Positions 1 through 8,646 are shown, numbered from the stretch's first letter. The stretch is DNA of 18,707 nt from CAYUNA01 sp047629355 (GCA_047629355.1 JBLHWU010000131.1:1-18707); one strand, 5' to 3'. Numbers and translations: made by a program. The notes: generated from the sequence alone by a model not told the origin.

Positions 1-918
1 GTTTTCCAAAATCAATTCAATGGTTTCACTTTCACCAACTGTTCCTGTTACTTCGAAGCCATTCGGACCAGTGCAAGTGAAGGTTAAGTCACCTACGCCA
101 ACTACCGTATTCACAGTTATTAAAGTACCATCATCTCCTTCACAGTAATCGCCACCGCCGTCAGTTGGTGTCAACATTGGCGTTAGATTAACGGTTACGT
201 TAGTACAAATTTCGTCTGCTGCGCAACCTGCATCGGTTGTCACATTTAAACAATATTCACCAGTATTATCTACCGTAACATTTGAAATATCAATTGGGAA
301 TGGACCACCAAACGGTGCTGTACCTGTAAAGGTAAAGCCATTCGGTCCAGTCCAGGTATACTCAATCATACCGACGTCTTGTACATCATTACTGGCAGTC
401 AAGTTGATGGTTTCACCTTCACAATAAGGGCCACCACCGTTGATATCAGAAATTGCAGGAGTCGCATTGACCGCAATGGTTGCAGAAGATTCATTTGAAA
501 CACAACCTTCCGCAGAAGTTACAACACAAGTATAAGTACCCGCATCATCCATTGTGATGTTTTCCAAAATCAATTCAATGGTTTCACTTTCACCAACTGT
601 TCCTGTTACTTCGAAGCCATTCGGACCAGTGCAAGTGAAGGTTAAGTCACCTACGCCAACTACCGTATTCACAGTTATTAAAGTAGCATCATCTCCTTCA
701 CAGTAATCGCCACCGCCGTCAGTTGGTGTCAACATTGGTGTTAGATTAACGGTTACGTTGGTACAAATTTCGTCTGCTGCGCAACCTGCATCGGTTGTCA
801 CATTTAAACAATATTCACCAGTATTATCTACCGTAACATTTGAAATATCAATTGGAAATGGACCACCAAACGGTGCTGTACCTATAAAGGTAAAGCCATT
901 CGGTCCAGTCCAGGTATA
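1..918 (-). repeat. 558-base tandem duplication inside the Ig-repeat gene
   Basis: Bases 1-360 match 559-918 at 355 of 360 positions. The differences are at 128/686, 181/739, 202/760, 298/856 and 326/884. The period is 558 bases, or 186 codons, which equals two Ig-like domains and keeps the frame. Three differences are silent and two change a residue (Gly/Ala and Thr/Ile). The segments 361-558 and 919-1116, also one period apart, are clearly diverged, so the sense-strand 5' border of the near-identical block is sharp at 360/918. The other border lies outside the window. Such identity against otherwise diverged repeats indicates recent duplication or gene conversion. Confidence 0.95.
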
Positions 919-3900
919 GGTGACATCACCTGTACCCATCGCACCATTAGAAGCGGTCAAAATCAAGTTTTCACCAGAACAAATCGTTGCGTCTGGCGTG
1001 ATGTTTTCAATCAAAGGAGTTACTTGTACTTCGATGACGGCTGTTACCAAAGAAGAACCACAACTATCCGTCGATTCAGCTGCGCAAGAAAGAATTCCTG
1101 CATCTGCCATAGTAATACTTGGGAAGATAATGAAAATGGTATCCGTTCCACCACTCAATTCTACGACAATATCTGCATTTGGTAAAATGCAAGTATAGAA
1201 AATAGAGTCAATGCCCGGTGTCGTATTAAAGGTATAAAGCGTTACACTATCTCCAACACAATATGAGCCGCCACCAAAAATTGGTGCTAAGTCAGGATTA
1301 GGTCTGGTTTCTATATTTACGGTGACCGGGTCAGCATCACAGCCGCCTGCACTCACCACTAAGGTATAGGCACCCCCACCAAATGTTCCGATTGGGTCAA
1401 TTGTTTCTGTGAAAATTGCGCCACCTGCTGCTGTACCAGAAGCCGTATAGCCGTTCGAACCAGTCCAGACATAAGAGATTTCATCCATGCCTGCATTGGT
1501 AGCAGAAAGGATGAATTCGTCGTTGTCACAAATAATTGTATCGGAGGAAACGTTGATTACCATTGGCAACATACTCAAAGTTACTTGAGTAGAAACCGTA
1601 TTCGAAACACAACCTTCATCCGTCAAAATAGAGACCGTATAAGTACCCGTATCTGCTGGAGATAAAGTTGGAATCAGGTAAAAGAACGGGTCAGTCCCTG
1701 CACCACCACCAAGGATAGTGCCGTTTGGCAAAGTCCAAGTAGTTGTAAAGTTACCCACGCCTGCGATCATATTATTCGTCACCAAAGTTACTTCGTTGCC
1801 TTCACAGAATGCGCCACCACCCGTAATTTCAGCTAAGACAGGAGTAGGATCCATCACTACCTCAACCACTGCATCTGGATTAGACGTACAGCCATTATCA
1901 CCTACTAACATTAAAGTATAACTACCGCCATCAGCAGCCGTTGGGTCAGTTATTTCTAAATCAAATGGACCAGCAGCGGGTGCTGTTCCAACGAAAGTTG
2001 AGCCATCAGGAAGCGTCCAAGTATAAGTTACTTCATTAACGCCATTCGTAATATTATTGCCTGCACTTAGAGTAAAGGTTTGACCGATACATTGGTTGCC
2101 ATCTCCAGTGATGTCGATGATTTCCAAGCTAGGGGTAACCGTTACCGCTACTGTTTCGCAGATAGGTCCACAGTTTTCGTTAGAAGTCAGGCAAAGCGTA
2201 TAATCGCCAATGTCTATTAATAGTACACCAGTTAGAGTAGCGACGAATGGTCCTGTAGTATTTGTTGTTGTTTGTTGATCGAAGAAGCCGTTTGGTCCAG
2301 ACCAAGTGTAGGTGATTTCAGATATTCCAGTAGCAGAATTTTCACCGCTAAAAGTAATGTCCTGACCTGCACAATAACTTCCTGCTCCAGAAATATTGGT
2401 AATTACTGGATTTTCTTCCGTACTAACTTCAAACATGGAACTATTAGAGCATCCATTATCATCTGTAATTGTCAGCGTAAAAGTTCCTTCATTAGTTGAA
2501 TTCAATTCCACAATAGGAATCGCGAATACACCGACAGGAAGGTCTGTAGTCGTAAAATTAAAATTAGGACCAGTTAATTCATAGGTAATGCCTCCAATCC
2601 CTCCAATGGTAGATGTTCCAGAAATTAACAAAGTTTCACCTTCACAACCTGAAAAAGCAGATTGGTCGATTGTTAACACTGGTAAAAGATTGATGCTAAG
2701 GCTAACCGTGATAGAATCTCCACATCCAGTCATTGTTTCTGAAGTCACCATATAATCACCTGCACTAGCTTGATTAACAGATGTAATATTTACCATACTG
2801 GTATCTCCTGAACCAATAGTTTCTGTAAAGAAGAAACCATTTGGTCCTTGCCAAATATAGGTTAAATCTCCTAATTCTCCATTGGTATTAGTAACTTGTA
2901 GTACTGCCGAGTCATTGACACAAGCGCTTGTAGAAGAACTTGAAAGGACAGATAAAATCGGAGTAAAAGCTTCTGGACAAACACAATCTTCTACGACAAG
3001 AAAATCAAATACTCCAGGGGGAATTTCAACGTCAATAAAAACCCATTGGTCAAGATATTTATCATTTCCAAAGTTGCCAGAAGGAATGATTGCGCTTCCA
3101 TTTCCATAGGTAAATGGAGAACTTGTAGGTAATGCGTTGCCGGTAGTTCCACCTCCAGAAACGGCACCATTTACAGCGGTTAAATCGGAGTGGTCATAAT
3201 AAAACGAATTAGCAGGAATATCAGGTCCGCCGTTTAGTAACTCAAAAGTAACACCACCAAAATTGTCCTCTACATCTGTATTGGCAATGTGAATTTCACC
3301 AAAGCGAATTTTTCCATCATAATTAAGTTGAAAAGTATCTCCAAGTACGCCAAATGGATTGCCAAGTCCATCTAGTCCATCCCAAAAAATAGAATCCAAT
3401 CCACCATCATTAAAACCACTAACGGCTATATCGATAGGGTCTTCAAAAGAACCGTTCTCATCAATGTCTAAACGAATTGTGACATGACCAGCGATAGTTG
3501 TATTCGTCACAAAGAAACCACCTTCATTTAGTTCGAAATATGGCGTCTGACAAGGTAAACTAACCAGCGATACACCAAAGAAAAAGATAGAGTCTAATAC
3601 TAAATTTTGCAATTCGCTAAATAACCAAGTCTGGTGTTGATTCTCTCTAAATATATCTGTCGTCAAAGTAAAGGACGGCATAAGCGTATCAGGAAGATTA
3701 AAGAAAATTTTATGATTGATTAATGAACCAGCATCCTCTGCTTGTGGTTCATAAAGATATAATTCTCCTGATGTCCAAGACGCAGGATCATCAGACCGAG
3801 TAAAATCATCTCTTTGTTTAGATTTGTAGATAGGAGTTTGATCAGATTCCACCAAACCGAGAGAATTCGAGGAAATTGGAAATCTAAATGGATCCGCATC

Positions 3901-4560
3901 TAAAAAATTTACTGCATATTGGGATCCATCTTGAGATAAAAGATAAAAGGTAGGCGAAGTAAGGTTTCCATTTTTATTCAAAATAGAAATATACTCGTTT
4001 GAGTACACCCGACCTTCAACCGTCGTTCCACCATTGTTACCTGCACCGCCTTGCGTTACTGTAATATCCCAAGCTAAGACAACACGATTGCCCAGCACTT
4101 GATTGCTAGCTCGTGTCCAAGGTTCGTTATTTGATAAGGTATCAAAACTAGAGATTTGATAATTAGGAAAGTCAAAAACGACCGTCCAAGCACCTTCTTC
4201 ATCGGCACCGACTTGAAGCACTCCAGGGTTGAAGCCAGTAGCTCCACCGATGGGGCCATTAAGTTCTTCGATATCGTTGTTGATAATTCCGAGTCCAGTA
4301 GAAGAACCAGAGTTATCAAAGGTTTGAGCAACCGTTCCATCAGGACGATAAACGGTAATAAAACCGTCTGAGATTCCGACATGACTTGCACCGACATTGA
4401 TAAATTCTCCTTCAGCAGCGTAGACTTTCATCTGCTGGTCGTCACGGGTATCAAGCCAAAGGCGCTTACCCGGATAGTCGCGAAAGTCTTTCGAACCTTC
4501 AGCAAACATAAAAATTGGTGTTAGCATTGCAATCACCAAAGCAAATCCTATACTTTTCAT
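1..4560 (-). CDS. Giant secreted Ig/PKD-like repeat protein, N-terminal 1520 residues (3' end outside window)
   Basis: An uninterrupted minus-strand frame runs from ATG at 4560 to the window edge: exactly 1520 codons with no stop. Residues 1-20 form a signal peptide (MKSIGFALVIA... ending MFA), so export by Sec is expected. Residues 21 to about 525 are a unique region; around 362-400 it contains an acidic Asp/Asn/Gly stretch (DIDENGSFEDP) and WDGLDGLGNP, a style common in large Bacteroidota surface proteins. From about residue 530 come roughly 11 Ig/PKD-like repeats of ~90 residues. Each has a Cys-x-Gly near its start, a central TYTWTGPNGF-type strand and a G-x-Y-x-L...GC end, suggesting a disulfide per domain. 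The last visible pair of domains duplicates the pair before it. Role inferred: cell-surface adhesin or matrix protein. A T9SS or gliding-type C-terminus is likely but not visible. The start is chosen because the signal peptide begins there. Confidence 0.93.
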   Translation of the reverse strand, partial: MKSIGFALVIAMLTPIFMFAEGSKDFRDYPGKRLWLDTRDDQQMKVYAAEGEFINVGASHVGISDGFITVYRPDGTVAQTFDNSGSSTGLGIINNDIEELNGPIGGATGFNPGVLQVGADEEGAWTVVFDFPNYQISSFDTLSNNEPWTRASNQVLGNRVVLAWDITVTQGGAGNNGGTTVEGRVYSNEYISILNKNGNLTSPTFYLLSQDGSQYAVNFLDADPFRFPISSNSLGLVESDQTPIYKSKQRDDFTRSDDPASWTSGELYLYEPQAEDAGSLINHKIFFNLPDTLMPSFTLTTDIFRENQHQTWLFSELQNLVLDSIFFFGVSLVSLPCQTPYFELNEGGFFVTNTTIAGHVTIRLDIDENGSFEDPIDIAVSGFNDGGLDSIFWDGLDGLGNPFGVLGDTFQLNYDGKIRFGEIHIANTDVEDNFGGVTFELLNGGPDIPANSFYYDHSDLTAVNGAVSGGGTTGNALPTSSPFTYGNGSAIIPSGNFGNDKYLDQWVFIDVEIPPGVFDFLVVEDCVCPEAFTPILSVLSSSSTSACVNDSAVLQVTNTNGELGDLTYIWQGPNGFFFTETIGSGDTSMVNITSVNQASAGDYMVTSETMTGCGDSITVSLSINLLPVLTIDQSAFSGCEGETLLISGTSTIGGIGGITYELTGPNFNFTTTDLPVGVFAIPIVELNSTNEGTFTLTITDDNGCSNSSMFEVSTEENPVITNISGAGSYCAGQDITFSGENSATGISEITYTWSGPNGFFDQQTTTNTTGPFVATLTGVLLIDIGDYTLCLTSNENCGPICETVAVTVTPSLEIIDITGDGNQCIGQTFTLSAGNNITNGVNEVTYTWTLPDGSTFVGTAPAAGPFDLEITDPTAADGGSYTLMLVGDNGCTSNPDAVVEVVMDPTPVLAEITGGGAFCEGNEVTLVTNNMIAGVGNFTTTWTLPNGTILGGGAGTDPFFYLIPTLSPADTGTYTVSILTDEGCVSNTVSTQVTLSMLPMVINVSSDTIICDNDEFILSATNAGMDEISYVWTGSNGYTASGTAAGGAIFTETIDPIGTFGGGAYTLVVSAGGCDADPVTVNIETRPNPDLAPIFGGGSYCVGDSVTLYTFNTTPGIDSIFYTCILPNADIVVELSGGTDTIFIIFPSITMADAGILSCAAESTDSCGSSLVTAVIEVQVTPLIENITPDATICSGENLILTASNGAMGTGDVTYTWTGPNGFTFIGTAPFGGPFPIDISNVTVDNTGEYCLNVTTDAGCAADEICTNVTVNLTPMLTPTDGGGDYCEGDDATLITVNTVVGVGDLTFTCTGPNGFEVTGTVGESETIELILENITMDDAGTYTCVVTSAEGCVSNESSATIAVNATPAISDINGGGPYCEGETINLTASNDVQDVGMIEYTWTGPNGFTFTGTAPFGGPFPIDISNVTVDNTGEYCLNVTTDAGCAADEICTNVTVNLTPMLTPTDGGGDYCEGDDGTLITVNTVVGVGDLTFTCTGPNGFEVTGTVGESETIELILEN

Positions 4561-5123
4561 GGGAAAATAAATTGGACGGTTACTTGCTCTACAGCATAAA
4601 TTTAGCATCATAAGACAAGGTTTTGGTCGTGTATTTAAATAACGGTTTTTGAACATATGGTTTAGTCCCGACAGGACGGGATGAGTTTAAAGCTTGTTGT
4701 GTGTAGTAATCTTTCTTGTGGAAGTAACAGAAAAGTTAAGATAATGAAGATTACAGCTTTTTCTTACTCTGTTATTCTTCTTAAGATAAAAAATAGGAAG
4801 ACGTATGAATTAGTATTTATAGTTCTCTTTTACTGTAAAAGAAAAACAAAAATATTGCCAATATTTCTAATTTCATAATTTTTTGGCAAGGACTTTTTAT
4901 AATACCTATTCCAAGGTAGGAATTCCGAACAGGCTTAAATAACTGGTACTCTTAGTTTTAAGAATTAAATATTAGTATTATACCAACAACCAATACTTAA
5001 TAAACATTTCATTAAACTATTTAAAATAAAACACAATATTTAATGATATTGAATATCAAGTATTTAAATTAAAATATATTCTATTCTTTAAAATTTAGTT
5101 ATAAAATAGTGGTTTGTTATACA
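4561..5123. other. Intergenic region, very AT-rich, no gene supported
   Basis: This is the upstream region of the giant repeat gene (which reads left) and the downstream region of the 5124-5789 gene. Bases 4890-5123 are mostly A and T. I see small dyads such as TGATAT-TGA-ATATCA at 5044-5058, which could fold in the 3' region of the 5124 gene but has no U-run. There is also a GC-rich mini-palindrome at 4666-4681. No convincing promoter of the TTG/TAnnTTTG type was found for the giant gene. The short plus-strand frame at 4681-4878 shows no protein-like pattern. Confidence 0.6.
4666..4681. repeat. Short GC-rich palindrome TCCCG-ACAGGA-CGGGA
   Basis: A 5-bp perfect stem (TCCCG 4666-4670, CGGGA 4677-4681) with a 6-base loop stands out as GC-rich in an AT-rich intergenic region about 105 bases upstream of the giant gene start. 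No U-run follows on either strand, so it is not an intrinsic terminator. It may be a copy of a small dispersed palindromic unit; only one copy is in this window. Confidence 0.45.
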
Positions 5124-5789
5124 TTAATTCAAACTATGCCGCTTTACCAACTCAAATATTGCCAAACTAATAAAAGTTAATTGATGTTCTTTTGGCATTT
5201 TTGAGAGGAGTTCAAATGCCCTTGGATTGGGCTGTTGTACCACACCTTTTTTGTAAATACTGCCGACTTCTTTTCCATTTATAGAAACGGCTATCAAGGA
5301 ATCTCCTGAACGATTCATCTGCGCAAATGCTTTCTTCGTTTTTGCTAAATATAAAATATCATCACTTTTAAAATTACCTAACAATTTATCATCGACCGCA
5401 ATTTCACAAACGTCCCCTTGTACTCGATACGTATATTCATGGTTAGCAGTCTTCGCGTATAAAATAGCATCTTCACTTTTTGACACGTATTTTCGATAGC
5501 CGAAAGCAATCATATTCTCTTGATAAATCGACGTAAAGTTACCTTGCCAAGTCTGCGTCACTCTTTTTTTAGATGCTGTAACATTCGCAGCAGATGATAA
5601 CAACTCAATTTCGCCCTCTTCCATCGGTACTAAATCTACCATTAACGGTTGCAATAGTTTTCGAAATTCTGCCAAATCTTTCTGAATTCTTCCCTTTCCT
5701 GGCTTGATATTGCTAAATATAGAATAGCCCAAGGCAACCGTTGCTGCCCCGACGCCTAATGTTGCTAATAATGCGATTATTGCACCCAT
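5124..5789 (-). CDS. Conserved-looking protein of unknown function, N-terminal membrane anchor
   Basis: The 221-residue product is not one I recognise. Residues about 3-25 (AIIALLATLGVGAATVALGY) form one transmembrane helix, followed by a basic segment (KPGKGR), so the rest is probably cytoplasmic by the positive-inside rule. Residues 30-75 look helical and acidic. Residues about 80-180 alternate short hydrophobic and polar stretches, with turns such as DDKLLGNFKSDD and NGKEVGS, consistent with a mostly beta domain (distantly reminiscent of LURP/tubby-like sheets, a weak impression). The C-terminal 40 residues look helical (FELLSKMPKEHQLTFISLAIFEL). The gene follows the SH3b lipoprotein gene on the same strand, but a 202-base gap with a long palindrome lies between, so they may not be co-transcribed. 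ATG at 5789 is used because the helix starts immediately after it. Confidence 0.8.
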   Translation of the reverse strand: MGAIIALLATLGVGAATVALGYSIFSNIKPGKGRIQKDLAEFRKLLQPLMVDLVPMEEGEIELLSSAANVTASKKRVTQTWQGNFTSIYQENMIAFGYRKYVSKSEDAILYAKTANHEYTYRVQGDVCEIAVDDKLLGNFKSDDILYLAKTKKAFAQMNRSGDSLIAVSINGKEVGSIYKKGVVQQPNPRAFELLSKMPKEHQLTFISLAIFELVKRHSLN

Positions 5790-5831
5790 ACGATTATTTC
5801 GATTTATTTAATTATTTTGATTGACTCCGTT

Positions 5832-5992
5832 AGTAAAAACGATTCAATAACTTGGGTCATTATGCTTGTCCTTTTCCCTTCTAAAAAACACAAAAAATAG
5901 TTCCGTAACGAAGGCTATGCAACGATTTTTTGAATTCTTTAGAAGAAAAAATTACGGCGCATTATGGTCCAACTTATTAAATCGTTTTTACT
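5832..5992. repeat. ~161-base imperfect palindrome abutting a stop codon
   Basis: The left half (from 5832) read forward matches the right half (from 5992) read as reverse complement. Both begin AGTAAAAACGATT, continue AATAA-n-TTGG and CAT-n-ATGC, and further in share CTTCTAAA, CAAAAAAT and GTT. Arms are about 70 bases with most positions matching and one 1-base offset; the centre is near 5912. The right arm begins at the stop codon of the minus-strand lipoprotein gene (stop 5992-5994). Transcribed, it would form a very long hairpin in that gene's 3' untranslated region. No transposase is present. Confidence 0.75.
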
Positions 5993-7113
5993 TACTCTTC
6001 CATTCCAGAACGGAAATCTAATTTGATACCATTCTCTGCTGGATTTTCAAAATGTTTTTTTTTGGTTTCCAAGGCTATTTTATCTTCGTTGGTCAAAATT
6101 CCATAATTGGCTGCTAAAATTGCATTTAATTCTACCAAGATAGCCTTTTGATTATACCAATAAGTTATTTGGTCGTTAGTGATGTCATTTATCAGTTCAT
6201 TTTTCAGCGTTTCAATTTCGGGTGCAAATAAATCACTTTCTGCCAACAATCTATTCATTTTGTCTAATAAATCATTGTGAATGCCTTTTCCTAATTCACT
6301 ATGCCCGCCATAATCCCAAGTCTGCAAAAACCAGGCTGAGAAAAAATGTTCGACATGGTCAATCGGAAAAATCGCATACATCAATTCAAAAAAGTCATTG
6401 TCTTGCTTGCCAGAAGTCCGACGCGCCTTCTTTGCCCAATCTTCATAATAAAAAAATAAGTGATACATCGTGCCTTCCGCTGCTAATTGGCTAATAAATC
6501 CAGGCAGCGCAGTTTGCAACCAATCCATATCTGCCGCCTTTTGAGGGTCAACGACTTCGATATCGTCGTACAGCGTTTGTACCAATTCGTCACGCATTCT
6601 TAGCGCGTTCCGGTAAGTAACTGCGAAGTCTTTGCTATTGTTAGCTTTCGTAAAAGCTGCTTTATATTCTTGAATTTCTTCCGCTAATTTTATTCCGAAT
6701 AACTCTTTCAATCGATTGTTAATCAATGGTTTAACCAAACCATTCTCCAAGTCTTCTCCAAACTTCACACCACCTGCATAAACCCAACCTTCCTCGCCAG
6801 ATTTAGTTTTCACTTTCAGCCAAGGGTCATTATAAGCATAGCCCCGCAATTTGACAGGCGTATTAAAGCTACTTTTTTCACCATTGTATATAAGTATCTC
6901 TCCAGTCGATAAATTACCAATAATTTTTCCATCCTTTCCTGCGCTGTCTCGCATCCGTAAGTGATCCATATTGGCGATAAGCGTCACTTGCTTTGGCGCT
7001 GATTTTTTCTCAAAAATCGGCGTTTTTTCTTTGACAACAGGCACTTTGGTTGGTTCATCACTGCAAGCTATTAGCGTTAAAAGTGTAACAAGGATAAAAA
7101 AGTATTTGCTCAT
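5992..7113 (-). CDS. Lipoprotein with bacterial SH3 (SH3b) domain
   Basis: The 373-residue product starts with a lipoprotein signal peptide, MSKYFFILVTLLTLIAC, with lipobox Leu14-Ile-Ala-Cys17. After the Cys comes Ser-Asp-Glu, which resembles the acidic surface-export signals described for Bacteroidota lipoproteins; surface exposure is therefore possible (inference). Residues about 43-118 form an SH3b domain: VTLIANMDHLRMRDSAG, then GNLSTGEILIY, then PWLKVKTKSGEEGWVYAGG, the usual 'RxxxxxxGKIIG...W.KV....G..GWV' pattern. SH3b domains commonly bind cell-wall peptides or other ligands. Residues 119-373 look largely helical, with no enzyme motif I recognise. The 3' end runs into a long palindrome. 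No clear promoter is visible; TATCTTGCGC on the minus strand near 7183-7192 is only a degenerate -7 candidate. Confidence 0.88.
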   Translation of the reverse strand: MSKYFFILVTLLTLIACSDEPTKVPVVKEKTPIFEKKSAPKQVTLIANMDHLRMRDSAGKDGKIIGNLSTGEILIYNGEKSSFNTPVKLRGYAYNDPWLKVKTKSGEEGWVYAGGVKFGEDLENGLVKPLINNRLKELFGIKLAEEIQEYKAAFTKANNSKDFAVTYRNALRMRDELVQTLYDDIEVVDPQKAADMDWLQTALPGFISQLAAEGTMYHLFFYYEDWAKKARRTSGKQDNDFFELMYAIFPIDHVEHFFSAWFLQTWDYGGHSELGKGIHNDLLDKMNRLLAESDLFAPEIETLKNELINDITNDQITYWYNQKAILVELNAILAANYGILTNEDKIALETKKKHFENPAENGIKLDFRSGMEE

Positions 7114-7223
7114 ATTTTCAATACGTGGTTAAAAAACAGTCAATAAAACAAGAATTTTTCCAAAATCTCTTCTTAATGCGCAAGATAGTATTTGTAAGCG
7201 TTTATCACTCGATTTTAAACAAA

Positions 7224-7257
7224 AAAAACGTTCGACTCCGAAGTGCCGAACGTTTTT
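7224..7257 (-). terminator. Intrinsic terminator-like hairpin
   Basis: A perfect 11-bp inverted repeat pairs AAAAACGTTCG (7224-7234) with CGAACGTTTTT (7247-7257) around a 12-base loop. Read on the minus strand the stem ends in eight consecutive T (complement of the A-run 7221-7228), the standard intrinsic terminator form. It would end transcripts from the 7617-8450 gene after a 3' region of about 360 bases. On the plus strand five T also follow, so weak bidirectional action is possible. Confidence 0.6.
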
Positions 7258-7272
7258 CACAGTGTTATCAAA

Positions 7273-7308
7273 AATGAAGTCCTTCGTTTTTCGAAAAAAG
7301 GCTTCATT
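7273..7308. repeat. Hairpin in the 3' region of the T9SS cargo gene
   Basis: AATGAAG (7273-7279) pairs with CTTCATT (7302-7308); inside, after a one-base bulge, CCTT pairs with AAGG, and the interior contains TTTTTCGAAAAA. No U-run follows directly. It sits 16 bases from the terminator-like hairpin at 7224-7257 and may be part of the same 3' end structure. Confidence 0.45.
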
Positions 7309-7448
7309 CGGTAGGTCTTTAGAAAATTAGTCCTTGGTTGTTTTATCAAATACCGGTAAAGCACCAAAGACTGATAAATAAAGAAAACTGCCACAATCCT
7401 TAAATAAGTAACGCGTAGTAATTAACTATCTACTTAATTTGATATTTG

Positions 7449-7570
7449 AGAAGCGAGAAAATCCTAAGGTTTTCAAGCTTCAAAAAGCACAGTGCACCTC
7501 GCCAAAGACGAGTTGAGTGGTATTTCTTAGAGGCAAAAACATTTTTATAAAACCGTTTTTAACCCTCAAA
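7449..7570 (-). repeat. Copy A of a ~122-base multi-hairpin element, 3' of a gene
   Basis: Read on the minus strand this matches 15450-15571 read on the plus strand. In order it has an AT-rich hairpin built on AAAAACGG...GTTTTT closed by GAGG/CCTC, then a short hairpin CTCGTC-TTT-GGCGAG (plus 7498-7512), then a conserved block of about 48 bases containing GCACTGT, TTTTTGAAGC, GAAAACCTTA and TCTCGCTTCT. The conserved block agrees with copy B at about 42 of 48 positions. The short hairpin has a different stem sequence from copy B but the same place and a three-base loop. It begins about 47 bases after the stop of the 7617-8450 gene, in the sense orientation of that gene. Confidence 0.75.
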
Positions 7571-7616
7571 CTCACCTTCTATTAAATAGATAGTTATTTC
7601 TGATTTATTCCCTACC

Positions 7617-8450
7617 TTATTTCTGTACCACCAATTTTTTAGAAACATTACCCAATTCATTCGACAAGGAATAAATATAGATACCGTTGCTTAAGTTGCT
7701 TGCATCCAATTCCAACTGGTTTTGACCAAGATTGATATTCACGCTTTCTTGACGAATCACTTTCCCAAAAAGGTCAGTAACCGTGAATTGCATTTTACTA
7801 TCAATTTCCGAATTAATCTTAATCATCGTCGCACCAGTCGTTGGGTTAGGCATTGCTTTTATGCCAATTTTGTCTTGCAAAATATTGTCTGTACCAACCG
7901 TACAATTTCCACCTGCTTCTTCCAGCGTCAACGTATATTCTCCTGGTGCTAATAAACCAGGAAATGTAATCGTCTGCGGTGGCAATCCAACGATATAAAC
8001 CGTACCCGTAATGACTAAATCATAATCACCAGCACCGCTTTGTCCATCATCATTCGCTCCACCAGTTGGCGTTCCTTGAATGGAAGCACAGCCTTGAGAG
8101 TTTGATGGAAAGTTGCAATTTGCTGGATTACAAATTACAAATGGAGAATTCGGTACACCCAAACCTGCTGGCAAACCTGCAACTTCGTCGATACGAATAG
8201 AATCCAATTCGAACGTCGCACCAAACAAAGCAATCGTCTCGCTCACTACGATGGTGAAGTTGAATTCATATGCTAAACCAATACAAGCAGTATCAGTAAT
8301 GCCGCCTTCTGGCGACTCCACGGCATCAAACGGCGGTGGATAAACGCCTGCTGAGGAATCCGCAAACATCGGGTCTGGCTGACAAGATTGTGCGACCAAG
8401 AAACCGACAAAAAATAAATTGATTAATAGTAATGTAAGAAATTTCTTCAT
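7617..8450 (-). CDS. Small secreted protein with T9SS type A sorting domain
   Basis: The product has 277 residues. Residues 1-20 are a signal peptide (MKKFLTLLLINLFFVGFLVA, then QS). Residues 21-190 are a Cys-rich extracellular region, with CQPDPMFADSSAGVYPPPF, paired cysteines (CNPANCNF, QGCAS) and beta-strand patterns; I recognise no enzyme motif. Residues about 196-277 are a T9SS type A sorting domain: IKAMPNPTTGATMIKI, then a beta pattern with VTDLFGKVIRQ, then LSNGIYIYSL and a C-terminal SKKLVVQK. It should cross the outer membrane through the type IX system and be released or attached on the surface after cleavage. Its 3' side carries the multi-hairpin repeat and a terminator-like hairpin; its 5' side has a perfect hairpin at 8617-8646. 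Function beyond secretion is unknown. Confidence 0.92.
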   Translation of the reverse strand: MKKFLTLLLINLFFVGFLVAQSCQPDPMFADSSAGVYPPPFDAVESPEGGITDTACIGLAYEFNFTIVVSETIALFGATFELDSIRIDEVAGLPAGLGVPNSPFVICNPANCNFPSNSQGCASIQGTPTGGANDDGQSGAGDYDLVITGTVYIVGLPPQTITFPGLLAPGEYTLTLEEAGGNCTVGTDNILQDKIGIKAMPNPTTGATMIKINSEIDSKMQFTVTDLFGKVIRQESVNINLGQNQLELDASNLSNGIYIYSLSNELGNVSKKLVVQK

Positions 8451-8616
8451 GAGTGAAATTTTTAAAAATTAAAAATGTTATTCTAATTATAAGTAGGTGT
8501 TAGTGTAAAAACAATTTATTTGAGCTTATTTCCTATTGCTTTTGAAAATTAAATATTCATCAACAGGAGGAAATACCCTATTCAATTGCATATTATTACT
8601 CAAATTTTACCAAATA

Positions 8617-8646
8617 TTTTAGAAGTCATTTAAACAACTTCTAAAA
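8617..8646. repeat. Perfect 10-bp hairpin upstream of the T9SS cargo gene
   Basis: TTTTAGAAGT (8617-8626) and ACTTCTAAAA (8637-8646) are exact reverse complements around a 10-base loop. It lies about 167 bases upstream of the 8450 start. It could be an operator dyad or a structure in the 5' untranslated region. It lacks a following U-run on the minus strand (ATATTTGG follows), so it is unlikely to be a terminator. Confidence 0.5.

Larger units (their letters stand above)
7114..7616. other. Intergenic region with hairpins and one structured repeat copy
   Basis: These 503 bases lie between the start of the SH3b lipoprotein gene and the stop of the 7617-8450 gene, both on the minus strand. They hold, from right to left in transcription order, the multi-hairpin repeat (7449-7570), a hairpin at 7273-7308 and a terminator-like hairpin at 7224-7257. 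Bases 7310-7440 show nothing I can name. No ORF is supported. Confidence 0.6.

Noticed and set aside
1..918. CRISPR-like or microsatellite array
   Set aside because: The repeat is an in-frame coding duplication of two protein domains, not short direct repeats with spacers.
4681..4878. 65-codon plus-strand frame in the intergenic region
   Set aside because: Composition follows the AT-rich background, with no domain, signal peptide, promoter or conserved pattern; probably chance.
5832..5992. Insertion sequence
   Set aside because: The element is too short to encode a transposase and no flanking target duplication was evident; it can only be called a palindrome or possible miniature element.
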